Shown here: positions 1 to 5,332 of the stretch, piece by piece
Layout of the letters: each line of letters starts with the position of its first letter
Numbering within the stretch: the first letter of the stretch is position 1
Origin: CAYILC01 sp964364145
Lineage (GTDB): Bacteria; Patescibacteriota; Microgenomatia; UBA1400; UBA12028
NCBI GenBank assembly: GCA_964364145.1
Contig: CAYILC010000042.1
Location: 1-7,654 of the forward strand
DNA length: 7,654 bases
Direction of reading: 5' to 3'
Notes under the pieces: model-generated
Databases searched by the model: none
Told to the model about the DNA's origin: nothing
The model's input: the letters and a program-made list of their open reading frames with translations, nothing else
Program-made: the position numbers and the translations under genes

Positions 1-266
1 ATGTAGTGGTATGCAAACTCATTTTTGGCGTCGATAACAATTGCCTTCTTTGCCACAAGTTTTAACGCTTTTTTCCGAATCGCTTCTAGATCATCCGCCT
101 GTTGCCCGATATCAACAGTTAACGCAATCACCTCGGCTTGGTATTCATCTTGGATCCATTTCAACACCACCGACGTATCCAGGCCACCGGAATAAAGAAG
201 CACAACCCGTTTTACCTCGCCTTTTCTCCCCTCATATGAAGAAACCTTGACATATCCTTTAGGCAT
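1..266 (-). CDS. argG: Argininosuccinate synthase, N-terminal part (runs off the window)
   Basis: ArgG joins citrulline and aspartate, using ATP, to make argininosuccinate in the cytosolic arginine pathway. Only the first 88 codons are visible; the gene continues past position 1. The protein starts MPKGYVKVSSYEG and carries the PP-loop nucleotide-binding motif YSGGLDTSV at residues 25-33, followed by the ALTVDIGQQADDL stretch, which is typical of ArgG rather than of other PP-loop ATPases. About 18 residues precede the first core strand, a short extension seen in some ArgG lineages. The usual LKLGA segment reads LKLVA here (Val71), a mild deviation. The start is supported by a strong Shine-Dalgarno sequence four bases upstream. 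The gene diverges from lexA across a 306-bp intergenic region. The family call is firm; completeness and activity cannot be judged from a third or less of the protein. Confidence 0.93.
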   Translation of the reverse strand, partial: MPKGYVKVSSYEGRKGEVKRVVLLYSGGLDTSVVLKWIQDEYQAEVIALTVDIGQQADDLEAIRKKALKLVAKKAIVIDAKNEFAYHY

Positions 267-269
267 ACA

Positions 270-276
270 CCCTCCT
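270..276 (-). promoter_or_regulatory. Ribosome binding site of argG
   Basis: On the - strand this reads AAGGAGG followed by GTGT and then the ATG at 266-264. It is a near-perfect Shine-Dalgarno match with about 4-5 nt spacing, and it fixes the start of argG. Confidence 0.8.
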
Positions 277-282
277 TCTTTT

Positions 283-304
283 TTGGCTAAAAAAAACCAG
301 CCAA
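283..304 (-). other. Small inverted repeat in the argG leader
   Basis: TTGGCT (283-288) and AGCCAA (299-304) are perfect 6-bp inverted arms around an A/T-rich 10-nt loop. It lies six bases upstream of the argG ribosome binding site and would form a weak hairpin in the argG leader mRNA. No T-run follows, so it is not a terminator. A role in translation control is possible but unsupported; a chance repeat is also plausible. Confidence 0.25.
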
Positions 305-385
305 TGCGGGAATATGAACTGTTTTTGAAATCTAGGTTGTGGGAAATGATGTAAAAAAAACGTAGTGTTAGGCACTAAAAATCTT

Positions 386-413
386 ATTGTAGAGATGTTT
401 TTTGGAAAAACAA
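386..413 (-). promoter_or_regulatory. Possible argG promoter
   Basis: On the - strand a TACAAT hexamer (391-386, 5/6 to the -10 consensus) sits 16 bp downstream of TTGTTT (413-408, 3/6 to -35). It would give an mRNA with a leader of roughly 110 nt. No ARG box was recognised. The assignment rests on hexamers only and is weak. Confidence 0.22.
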
Positions 414-478
414 GGAGCAAATGAACAACTGTACATTATTACCCACTCTTAGATATTCTTTGATCCACAAAGTTCCAG

Positions 479-517
479 TTGACCGTTCGTTATCCTTTCG
501 GTTACTGTGGATATAGT
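479..517 (+). promoter_or_regulatory. Probable lexA promoter
   Basis: TTGACC (479-484, 5/6 to -35) is followed by two possible -10 elements. TACTGT (503-508) has 18-bp spacing but only 3/6 matches. TATAGT (512-517) has 5/6 matches but sits too far from that -35. In either case the two direct repeats at 485-501 and 516-532 lie inside or immediately downstream of the promoter, where a repressor would block polymerase. This fits autoregulation by LexA, which is usual for the family. Confidence 0.4.
485..501 (+). promoter_or_regulatory. Putative LexA operator, copy 1
   Basis: This is the first of two 17-bp imperfect direct repeats (14/17 identical to 516-532). It contains GTTC (485-488) and TTTC (496-499) separated by 7 bp, close to the GTTC-N7-GTTC direct-repeat LexA box known from Alphaproteobacteria. 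It abuts the TTGACC -35 hexamer. The repeat is seen directly; LexA binding is inferred from position. Confidence 0.4.
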
Positions 518-532
518 TCGCTATCAATTCGG
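516..532 (+). promoter_or_regulatory. Putative LexA operator, copy 2
   Basis: Second copy of the repeat, starting 31 bp (about three helical turns) after copy 1. It holds GTTC (516-519) and ATTC (527-530) with the same 7-bp gap, and it overlaps the TATAGT candidate -10. Its GTTCG (516-520) is also mirrored by CGAAC at 534-538, giving an additional wide dyad. No canonical Gram-positive box (GAAC-N4-GTTC) or E. coli box (CTGT-N8-ACAG) was found in this region. Confidence 0.4.
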
Positions 533-572
533 GCGAACACTAGCCAAATCTTTACCGTAGGAAAGGGGAATT

Positions 573-1193
573 ATGCCCGTGACATTATATAGACGACAAC
601 GCCAGATTGTCGACTTTATTGCGCAGTATATTCAGCGCAATGGTTACTCTCCAACCTTACAGGAGATTGCGAACGCTATTGGTGTTTCTTCTCTGGCAAC
701 CATTCACGAACATCTCCAAGCGCTTATTCGCAAAAAAGTATTGAAAAAATATGATGGCGCAGTGCGTGGACTTGAGCTGATTGACCGCACATTACTCCGT
801 ATGACTGACAGTATCGATCTCCCGCTCCTCGGCTATATTGCCGCAGGAAGGCCAATTCAACCATACAGTGATCCAAATGCGGTATTCAAGGTTTCTCCGG
901 AGTTGGTTTCCGGGAAAAAGCGATCGTATGTTCTTCAAGTGAAGGGTGAATCCATGATTGAGGATGGCATTTTGGATGGCGATTTCGTGGTGATTGAGGA
1001 AGAAAATACTGCACGAGATGGTGAAATCGTGGTTGCCTTGCTTGATAATGGTCTTGCTACACTCAAACGTTTCTTTAAAGAGGCAACACGTGTGCGTTTG
1101 GAACCGGCAAACTCTACCATGCAGCCTATTTATGCTACAAACGTGAAGATTCAGGGAAAGTGTGTGGGGCTTATTCGGAAGTTTACGTATTAA
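573..1193 (+). CDS. lexA: LexA repressor (SOS regulator, self-cleaving S24 peptidase)
   Basis: LexA represses DNA-damage genes and cleaves itself when stimulated by RecA filaments on single-stranded DNA. At 206 aa it has normal family length. Residues 1-70 form the winged-helix DNA-binding domain: it opens with LYRRQRQIVDFI, then SPTLQEIANAIGV, then the recognition-helix region SLATIHEHLQAL. The Ala91-Gly92 cleavage site lies in GYIAAGRPI. The latent-protease dyad is Ser127 (KGESMIEDG) and Lys165 (LATLKRF). All catalytic parts are present, so a functional autoprotease is expected. The ATG is preceded by AAGGGG with 4-nt spacing. It is divergent from argG and convergent with the DUF3800 gene; no other SOS gene is in the window. 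Repeats in its promoter suggest autoregulation. After the stop there are 184 bp of structured DNA ending in an intrinsic terminator. Confidence 0.96.
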   Translation: MPVTLYRRQRQIVDFIAQYIQRNGYSPTLQEIANAIGVSSLATIHEHLQALIRKKVLKKYDGAVRGLELIDRTLLRMTDSIDLPLLGYIAAGRPIQPYSDPNAVFKVSPELVSGKKRSYVLQVKGESMIEDGILDGDFVVIEEENTARDGEIVVALLDNGLATLKRFFKEATRVRLEPANSTMQPIYATNVKIQGKCVGLIRKFTY

Positions 1194-1237
1194 AAATTGA
1201 TAAAAAGCTTTTTTACTACAAGTCTAGTATTGCGTCA

Positions 1238-1266
1238 TTGATTTTTTGAACCTTTTGTAGTACATT
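1238..1266 (+). promoter_or_regulatory. Possible promoter of the structured RNA
   Basis: TTGATT (4/6 to the -35 consensus) and TACATT (4/6 to the -10 consensus) are separated by exactly 17 bp and point at the 1289-1359 stem. A second A/T-rich hexamer, TAATAT at 1284-1289, would start transcription inside the first helix, so it is less likely. The AT-rich background makes chance matches common. Confidence 0.25.
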
Positions 1267-1272
1267 AAACAT

Positions 1273-1403
1273 TGAAGTAGCAATAATATCTTATGGAGTG
1301 CTGCATTGTTCCTCGGGGTGTCCCTGAGCTTTCAAGATGTAGGCCAACACTCTGTAAGACGCTCTTCGACAAAGTGCTCAACTAACTAGTTGGGTTTTTT
1401 GTT
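1273..1403 (+). ncRNA. Candidate structured small RNA (or structured lexA 3' UTR)
   Basis: Three stacked helices can be drawn by hand on the + strand. P1 pairs 1289-1300 with 1348-1359 (12 bp), P2 pairs 1301-1306 with 1337-1342 (6 bp), and P3 pairs 1312-1318 with 1322-1328 (7 bp) around a TGT loop. A 5-nt bulge (1343-1347) and an internal loop separate them. Four of the 25 pairs are G-U; these become A-C mismatches on the other strand, which points to a + strand RNA. An intrinsic terminator (1377-1403) follows. A possible promoter is TTGATT (1238-1243), 17 bp, TACATT (1261-1266), giving a start near 1273. It does not match 6S, SRP, tmRNA, RNase P or any riboswitch core that I recognise. The alternative is lexA 3' UTR read to the same terminator. 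The 5' end is a guess. Confidence 0.4.
1377..1403 (+). terminator. Intrinsic terminator downstream of lexA / the RNA candidate
   Basis: A 7-bp stem (1377-1383 with 1388-1394, one U-G pair) with an AACT loop is followed directly by TTTTTTGTTT. It works only in the + direction, since the opposite strand lacks a T-run after the stem. It overlaps the last codons and stop of the convergent DUF3800 gene. Confidence 0.7.
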
Positions 1404-2067
1404 TATGAGCTCTCCACTGATCAGCGAAAAACTCAATTCCCTTACCTAAAACATTATTTTTCAAAATAGTAAAGTATTGTTCACCCATAGACTTTTTATT
1501 GAGGTAAGCAGCCAGACTACTGGATATCCAATCAGCAATCTGCACATTCGCGTTTGAGGTTGAATCAACCATTTCAATATTGAGATAAAAACCTGCTTGC
1601 ATCAAGGGAATTAAGCGAGAGCGAAGAAGAGAAAGGTATTTCGATTTCTTAAAACCTTGGATGTGGCGATGATCACAAACAATGCTAAACGTAGTATCGT
1701 AGTGAGGAAAATACGTGGCAAGTGTTTCACCTACAACATGAGTATAAAGTTGACCGGTCATAATTCGTCCATCTTTGCGATACTCAACAGGAATGTTTCC
1801 AGTCTTCAGGAATGAATAACGAATTCTCACATCAAGACTGGCAATATATTCAATCGTTTTCAGTTTGAGTTGAGGAGTTAATCCTCTGTCAGCAAACTTA
1901 ACTTCTGATTGATATCTCAATTTCTTAGGAAACTTACTGTGTTGCCATCCTCTAAATCTTTTACTTAACTGTTTAGGGTTAGTAGTAATGAATGAGCCTA
2001 TCACAAAGAATAACTCATGTTCGTTCTTATAAAATTGGCCACTTTCATCAAGGAAAATATGCTGCAT
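1378..2067 (-). CDS. DUF3800 family protein (RNase H-like fold, putative nuclease)
   Basis: This 229-aa protein begins MQHIFLDESG, the DESG signature that opens DUF3800 proteins. Further family landmarks are SEVK (54-57), VCDHRH (130-135) and QIADWISSSLAAYLN (176-190). Asp7, Glu55, Asp132 and Asp179 form a plausible acidic metal-binding set for an RNase H-like active site; this is inferred from spacing. DUF3800 genes are common in plasmids, prophages and defence-rich regions, but their substrate is generally unknown. The ATG is the only usable start, because an in-frame TAA lies 12 nt upstream. The Shine-Dalgarno AGAAGG is unusually close (1 nt). It follows the 72-aa gene by 24 bp, so the two are probably co-transcribed. 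The DNA is visibly more AT-rich than eno/gpmI, which hints at transfer. Its 3' end overlaps the + strand terminator. Confidence 0.85.
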   Translation of the reverse strand: MQHIFLDESGQFYKNEHELFFVIGSFITTNPKQLSKRFRGWQHSKFPKKLRYQSEVKFADRGLTPQLKLKTIEYIASLDVRIRYSFLKTGNIPVEYRKDGRIMTGQLYTHVVGETLATYFPHYDTTFSIVCDHRHIQGFKKSKYLSLLRSRLIPLMQAGFYLNIEMVDSTSNANVQIADWISSSLAAYLNKKSMGEQYFTILKNNVLGKGIEFFADQWRAHKQKTQLVS

Positions 2068-2091
2068 ACCTTCTGTTTAACTATCTTCGAC

Positions 2092-2310
2092 TCATCCGGA
2101 AGTTTGTGTACCAATTCTTTTTCGACCCACCTGCAACCGAGCAATAACCTGATCTTGTCGTTTTATTCGGTTATATAACTCTGCAATAGTTGGCTCCAAT
2201 ACCGCCTCATCATGTTCTAACAACAATGCGCGAAATCTGTTTCGAAATGGCTCATTTTCTAGGCATTCCATAAAAAAGGTTTGAAAGAACTCTCCTGTTG
2301 ATTGCATCAT
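2092..2310 (-). CDS. Small protein of unknown function upstream of the DUF3800 gene
   Basis: I do not recognise this 72-aa protein. The N-terminal part is acidic and aromatic (EFFQTFFMECLENEPF). The middle is probably helical, with hydrophobic residues at Ile42, Leu45, Ile49, Ile56 and Leu59 that could form a short amphipathic or coiled-coil helix. The C-terminal end is basic (RLQVGRKRIG). There is no signal peptide or clear membrane segment. The start is uncertain: ATG codons occur at 2310 and 2307 (MM) without a good Shine-Dalgarno, and another occurs at residue 14. Its position 24 bp before the DUF3800 gene, on the same strand and in the same AT-rich block, suggests a functional partner, perhaps a regulator or an antitoxin-like protein. 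That role is inference. It lies 82 bp downstream of gpmI and could be read through from that operon. Confidence 0.55.
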   Translation of the reverse strand: MMQSTGEFFQTFFMECLENEPFRNRFRALLLEHDEAVLEPTIAELYNRIKRQDQVIARLQVGRKRIGTQTSG

Positions 2311-2367
2311 TGCGAAAGAGCATAACAGAAAAACCTTACAGATCGATTACAAAAGGGGAACTGCTCA

Positions 2368-2380
2368 CAGGCTTCGCCTA
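2368..2380 (-). terminator. Weak hairpin after gpmI (possible poor terminator)
   Basis: On the - strand AGGC-GAA-GCCT forms a tight 4-bp hairpin, 5 bp with a U-G pair, 13 nt after the gpmI stop. Only a scattered pyrimidine stretch (CCCCTTTT) follows, at a distance of about 10 nt. It is too weak to be sure that gpmI transcription ends before the 72-aa gene. Confidence 0.2.
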
Positions 2381-2392
2381 ACGCCTAAAACC

Positions 2393-4030
2393 TCAAATCA
2401 GCTCCCGCCCCGTCATTTCCGCCGGCCGTGGAATATCCAAAATCTTTAACATTGTTGGGGCGATATCGGCAAGGATTCCACGTTGTAATACTGCTCCCGC
2501 AGAGCTCATATACTGTTTTCCACAAATAATAAGGGGGACTGGATAACTGCTGTGTTCCGTGTCCACCTCGCCAGTTTCGTTGTTGATGAGCTCCTCGGCG
2601 TTTCCGTGATCAGCGGTAATCAACACTACGCCACCACGTTCAACCACTGCGGGAACAATCTTTCCAATACACTCGTCAGTAATTTCTATTGCTTGAATCG
2701 AGGCCTGAAGATCACCTGTATGCGCCACCATATCCGGGTTCGCGTAGTTCACAATAATAACGTCATAAATGCCAAGGTTTATTTTCTCGAGCAAGGTTTG
2801 CGTGATTTCACGCGCGCTCATCTCCGGCTTAAGATCATATGTTGGCACACGTTGCGACGGAACAATGACATGGTCTTCTAACGGAAATGCATCCTCGCGT
2901 TGGCCATTAAAGTAATAGGTAACAAAACGTTCTTTCTCTGTTTCCGAAACACGGAGTTGTCGTAGTCCGCGCTCAGACAACACACGGCCAAGTGGCATTG
3001 CAACGACTTCTGGAGGAAAGGCGACCAACGGTGACAAGCCTCTCTCGTACTCGGTCATCGTGACAAACAACAAATTCTTGACGACTTTGCCTCGAGTAAA
3101 TGTTTCTTGGGAAGCGGGTTTCTGGGGTAAATGCGACTTCGTGTACTTCACCGCATACGGGTCAAAACCTTCTGAGCCGGTACCGCTTTCAAAGTTTTGC
3201 AACACAAAGGCTTTGGTAAGTTGTCTCGGTCGATCAATGCGAAAGTTAAAAAAGACAATGGCATCGTTGTCGTTCACTACGCGAGGTTGTCCGTCTTCAC
3301 CGCATATACTGATGGGCTCGATAAACTCATCGGTCTTGCCTGCGGCGTATGAAGCACGGATGGCGGCTCCTACATCTGGGGTACAGGTACTCGACCCAAT
3401 CGTTAACGCTTCGTACGCAATCTTGGTTCGATCCCACCGCTTGTCCCGATCCATAGCGTAATAGCGACCAATAACCGTTGCGAGTTCACCAACGTCGAGT
3501 TGTTTCATCTGTTCTAAAAGCTGTGTGATGTAATCAATGCCAGAGTTTGGGGGAGAGTCGCGACCATCAGTAAACGCATGCACATACACTTTTTTCACAT
3601 CATTCGCTTTTGCGGCCATCAACAACGCGTAGAGATGACTCATGTTGCTATGAACACCACCTGCTCCAACAAGTCCCATATAGTGCAATGCCGAATTATT
3701 TTTCTTGACATACTCAAATGCCTGCAAAAACGCAGGGTTTTTGGAAAAAGAGCCATCGGCAATCGCCATGTTGATGCGCGGCAAATCTTGATACACGATG
3801 CGGCCAGCGCCTATATTGAGATGCCCAGTTTCGGTGTTCCCATCCTCGCCTTTCGGCAAACCCACCGCAACGCTTGAAGCCTCAAGTTGGCCGTGCGGAT
3901 ACAAAAGTTGCAGTTTATCGAGATTTGGTTTTTTGGCGAGTTCTATGGCGTTTCCGGCATTTTTTGGACCAATGCCATACCCATCAAGGATGAGGAGGAC
4001 AATGGGCTTGGGACGAGGAGTATCGGACAT
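2393..4030 (-). CDS. gpmI: 2,3-bisphosphoglycerate-independent phosphoglycerate mutase
   Basis: GpmI interconverts 2- and 3-phosphoglycerate using two Mn2+ ions and a phospho-enzyme intermediate. The 545-aa protein carries the alkaline-phosphatase-superfamily ligands in order: Asp16 (ILDGYG), Asp433 and His437 (NPDMVAH), Asp474-His475 (ADHGN) and His493. It also has HSNMSHL, FTDGRDSPP, RYYAMDRDKRWDR and FNFRIDRPRQLT for substrate binding. The notable feature is GNTETGHLNIGAGR at 64-77: the family's phospho-accepting serine (GNSEVGH) is Thr66 here. About 30 extra residues around 281-318 explain its length above the usual roughly 510. It ends normally at MTGRELI. It is the last gene of the ppsA-eno-gpmI operon, 27 nt after eno. 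No Shine-Dalgarno is visible before the ATG, so translation may be coupled or SD-independent. A threonine nucleophile is chemically possible, so activity is expected but not certain. Confidence 0.97.
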   Translation of the reverse strand: MSDTPRPKPIVLLILDGYGIGPKNAGNAIELAKKPNLDKLQLLYPHGQLEASSVAVGLPKGEDGNTETGHLNIGAGRIVYQDLPRINMAIADGSFSKNPAFLQAFEYVKKNNSALHYMGLVGAGGVHSNMSHLYALLMAAKANDVKKVYVHAFTDGRDSPPNSGIDYITQLLEQMKQLDVGELATVIGRYYAMDRDKRWDRTKIAYEALTIGSSTCTPDVGAAIRASYAAGKTDEFIEPISICGEDGQPRVVNDNDAIVFFNFRIDRPRQLTKAFVLQNFESGTGSEGFDPYAVKYTKSHLPQKPASQETFTRGKVVKNLLFVTMTEYERGLSPLVAFPPEVVAMPLGRVLSERGLRQLRVSETEKERFVTYYFNGQREDAFPLEDHVIVPSQRVPTYDLKPEMSAREITQTLLEKINLGIYDVIIVNYANPDMVAHTGDLQASIQAIEITDECIGKIVPAVVERGGVVLITADHGNAEELINNETGEVDTEHSSYPVPLIICGKQYMSSAGAVLQRGILADIAPTMLKILDIPRPAEMTGRELI

Positions 4031-4057
4031 AGATATGACTTAGTGTAGCAGAAATGT

Positions 4058-5311
4058 TTATATCCCCAACTCACTCTCAATCTTTAACAACCGATTGTAC
4101 TTCACCACACGCTCACCGCGACTTGGCGCACCAAACTTCACGTAGTCCGCGCCGCATCCCACAGCCAAGTCGGCAATAAGATCATCATTGGTTTCACCAG
4201 AACGATGCGAGAAGATCGTCTGCCAGCCAGCGTCCTTTGCAATCTTTGCAACTTCTACCGTTTCGCTCAAGGTTCCAATTTGGTTTGGCTTAATAATAAT
4301 TCCCGTACAAGAATGCTGTTCAACTGCTTTTAATACCCGCTCTTTATTTGTCGTCAAGAAATCGTCACCAACAATAATCGTGGAGGTCTGCAGTTCTTTG
4401 GTCATTTTCTTCCATCCGTCCCAGTCGTCTTCATGTAAACCATCCTCAATAGAAAACACGTGATACTTTTCACGAATTTCTTTGTAGTACTCAATCATTT
4501 GATCTGTCGAAAACGGCTCGGAGCGGTCACGAATCTTGTACTTCCCACCGGTATAGAAAAAGTCCGATGCCGCATCGATGCCCAAGAAAATATCCTGTCC
4601 AATGGTATACGGCAAGTCTTTTACCGTCTCAAAAAAGAGTTGAAGTGCGTCGGTGTTGGTGTAGAGGTTGGGTGCAAAACCGCCCTCAATGCCGGTTGAG
4701 TGCACCGCGCCTTTGGCAATCAATACTTTCTCCAAACTCATGAATATTTCCACACCAATTTGGAGTGAAGCAGAAAAGGTTTTATTGCTCGCCGGAACAA
4801 TATGAAACTCCTGAAAATCAAGGTTCCCAGCTCCGTGCGCTCCCCCTTCCATCATGTTGAAGGCCGGGGTTGGCATACGATACGCCGAGATCAGTTGATA
4901 TTTTTCCTTGAAGTACTGATAGAGCGGCATTCCTACAGAGGCTGCCCCGGCTTTTGCTGCTGCCAGTGAAACAGACAAGATTGCATTGGCCCCAAGCTTT
5001 CCTTTATTTGGTGTGCCATCAAGATTCACCAAGACCTGATCCAAACTCGTTTGTCGCGAAGGATCCATGCCAATAACTGCCTGCGCGATGGTCTCATTCA
5101 CATGGTGAACGGCGTTGAGCACTCCTTTGCCCAGCATTCTGTTTGGATCGTTGTCGCGTAACTCAACCGCTTCATGTTTGCCGGTTGAGGTGCCAGAGGG
5201 AACAGAGGCTACAACAACGATACCATTATCCAACTCCATAGTTGTCTCTATTGTTGGAACGCCCCGTGAGTCGAGGATTTCTCGGGCGTTGACCGAATGG
5301 ATTACTGGCAT
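4058..5311 (-). CDS. eno: Enolase (phosphopyruvate hydratase)
   Basis: Enolase interconverts 2-phosphoglycerate and phosphoenolpyruvate with Mg2+ in the cytosol. The 417-aa protein has family length. Visible landmarks: Ser39 in the mobile loop (PSGTSTG, where most have PSGAST), His159 (GGAHG), Glu168 (QEF), Glu209 (EGGFAPN), metal ligands Asp246 (IDAAS), Glu289 (SIED) and Asp316 (VGDD), Lys341 (IIKPNQIGT) and His369 (SHRSGET). All catalytic and metal residues are therefore present. One oddity is Ile208 before Glu209, where the family nearly always has Asp (GDEGG). The start is set by conserved MPVIHSVNAREILDSRG, with a modest AGGA five bases upstream. It lies 21 nt after ppsA and 27 nt before gpmI on the same strand, so it is the middle gene of a lower-glycolysis operon. 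Confidence 0.98.
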   Translation of the reverse strand: MPVIHSVNAREILDSRGVPTIETTMELDNGIVVVASVPSGTSTGKHEAVELRDNDPNRMLGKGVLNAVHHVNETIAQAVIGMDPSRQTSLDQVLVNLDGTPNKGKLGANAILSVSLAAAKAGAASVGMPLYQYFKEKYQLISAYRMPTPAFNMMEGGAHGAGNLDFQEFHIVPASNKTFSASLQIGVEIFMSLEKVLIAKGAVHSTGIEGGFAPNLYTNTDALQLFFETVKDLPYTIGQDIFLGIDAASDFFYTGGKYKIRDRSEPFSTDQMIEYYKEIREKYHVFSIEDGLHEDDWDGWKKMTKELQTSTIIVGDDFLTTNKERVLKAVEQHSCTGIIIKPNQIGTLSETVEVAKIAKDAGWQTIFSHRSGETNDDLIADLAVGCGADYVKFGAPSRGERVVKYNRLLKIESELGI

Positions 5312-5332
5312 AAAAGTCCTAACATTGATTTC

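Noticed and set aside
1202..1213. AAAAAGCTTTTT palindrome just after lexA as a lexA terminator.
   Set aside because: The stem is only A-T pairs with no room for a stable loop; the G/C-containing stem with T-run at 1377-1403 is a far better terminator.
1291..1377. In-frame extension of the DUF3800 ORF past its TGA: 28 more codons to a TAA at 1291-1293, with protein-like text such as SYRVLAYILKAQGHPEEQ.
   Set aside because: An open run of 28 codons has roughly a one-in-four chance without selection. The DUF3800 protein already has normal length, and the region is better explained by + strand RNA structure.
1295..1403. Transcription start for the RNA at about 1295 from TAATAT (1284-1289).
   Set aside because: It would remove the 5' strand of half of the 12-bp outer helix (1289-1300 with 1348-1359) and has no usable -35; the 1238-1266 pair was preferred.
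1273..1403. Assignment of the structured region to 6S RNA, SRP RNA, tmRNA, T-box or a self-cleaving ribozyme.
   Set aside because: None of the conserved cores I know for these (such as the SRP GGAAG loop, the T-box tail or the hammerhead CUGANGA) is present.
1378..2395. Alternative genetic code with UGA as glycine.
   Set aside because: gpmI, the 72-aa gene and the DUF3800 gene all stop at TGA, gpmI at its expected family C-terminus, and no conserved glycine in the large proteins is encoded by TGA.
2552..4043. Several open + strand frames opposite gpmI (for example 3060-3461 and 3578-3877).
   Set aside because: All are antisense to conserved gpmI codons, lack ribosome binding sites and read as translated complement.
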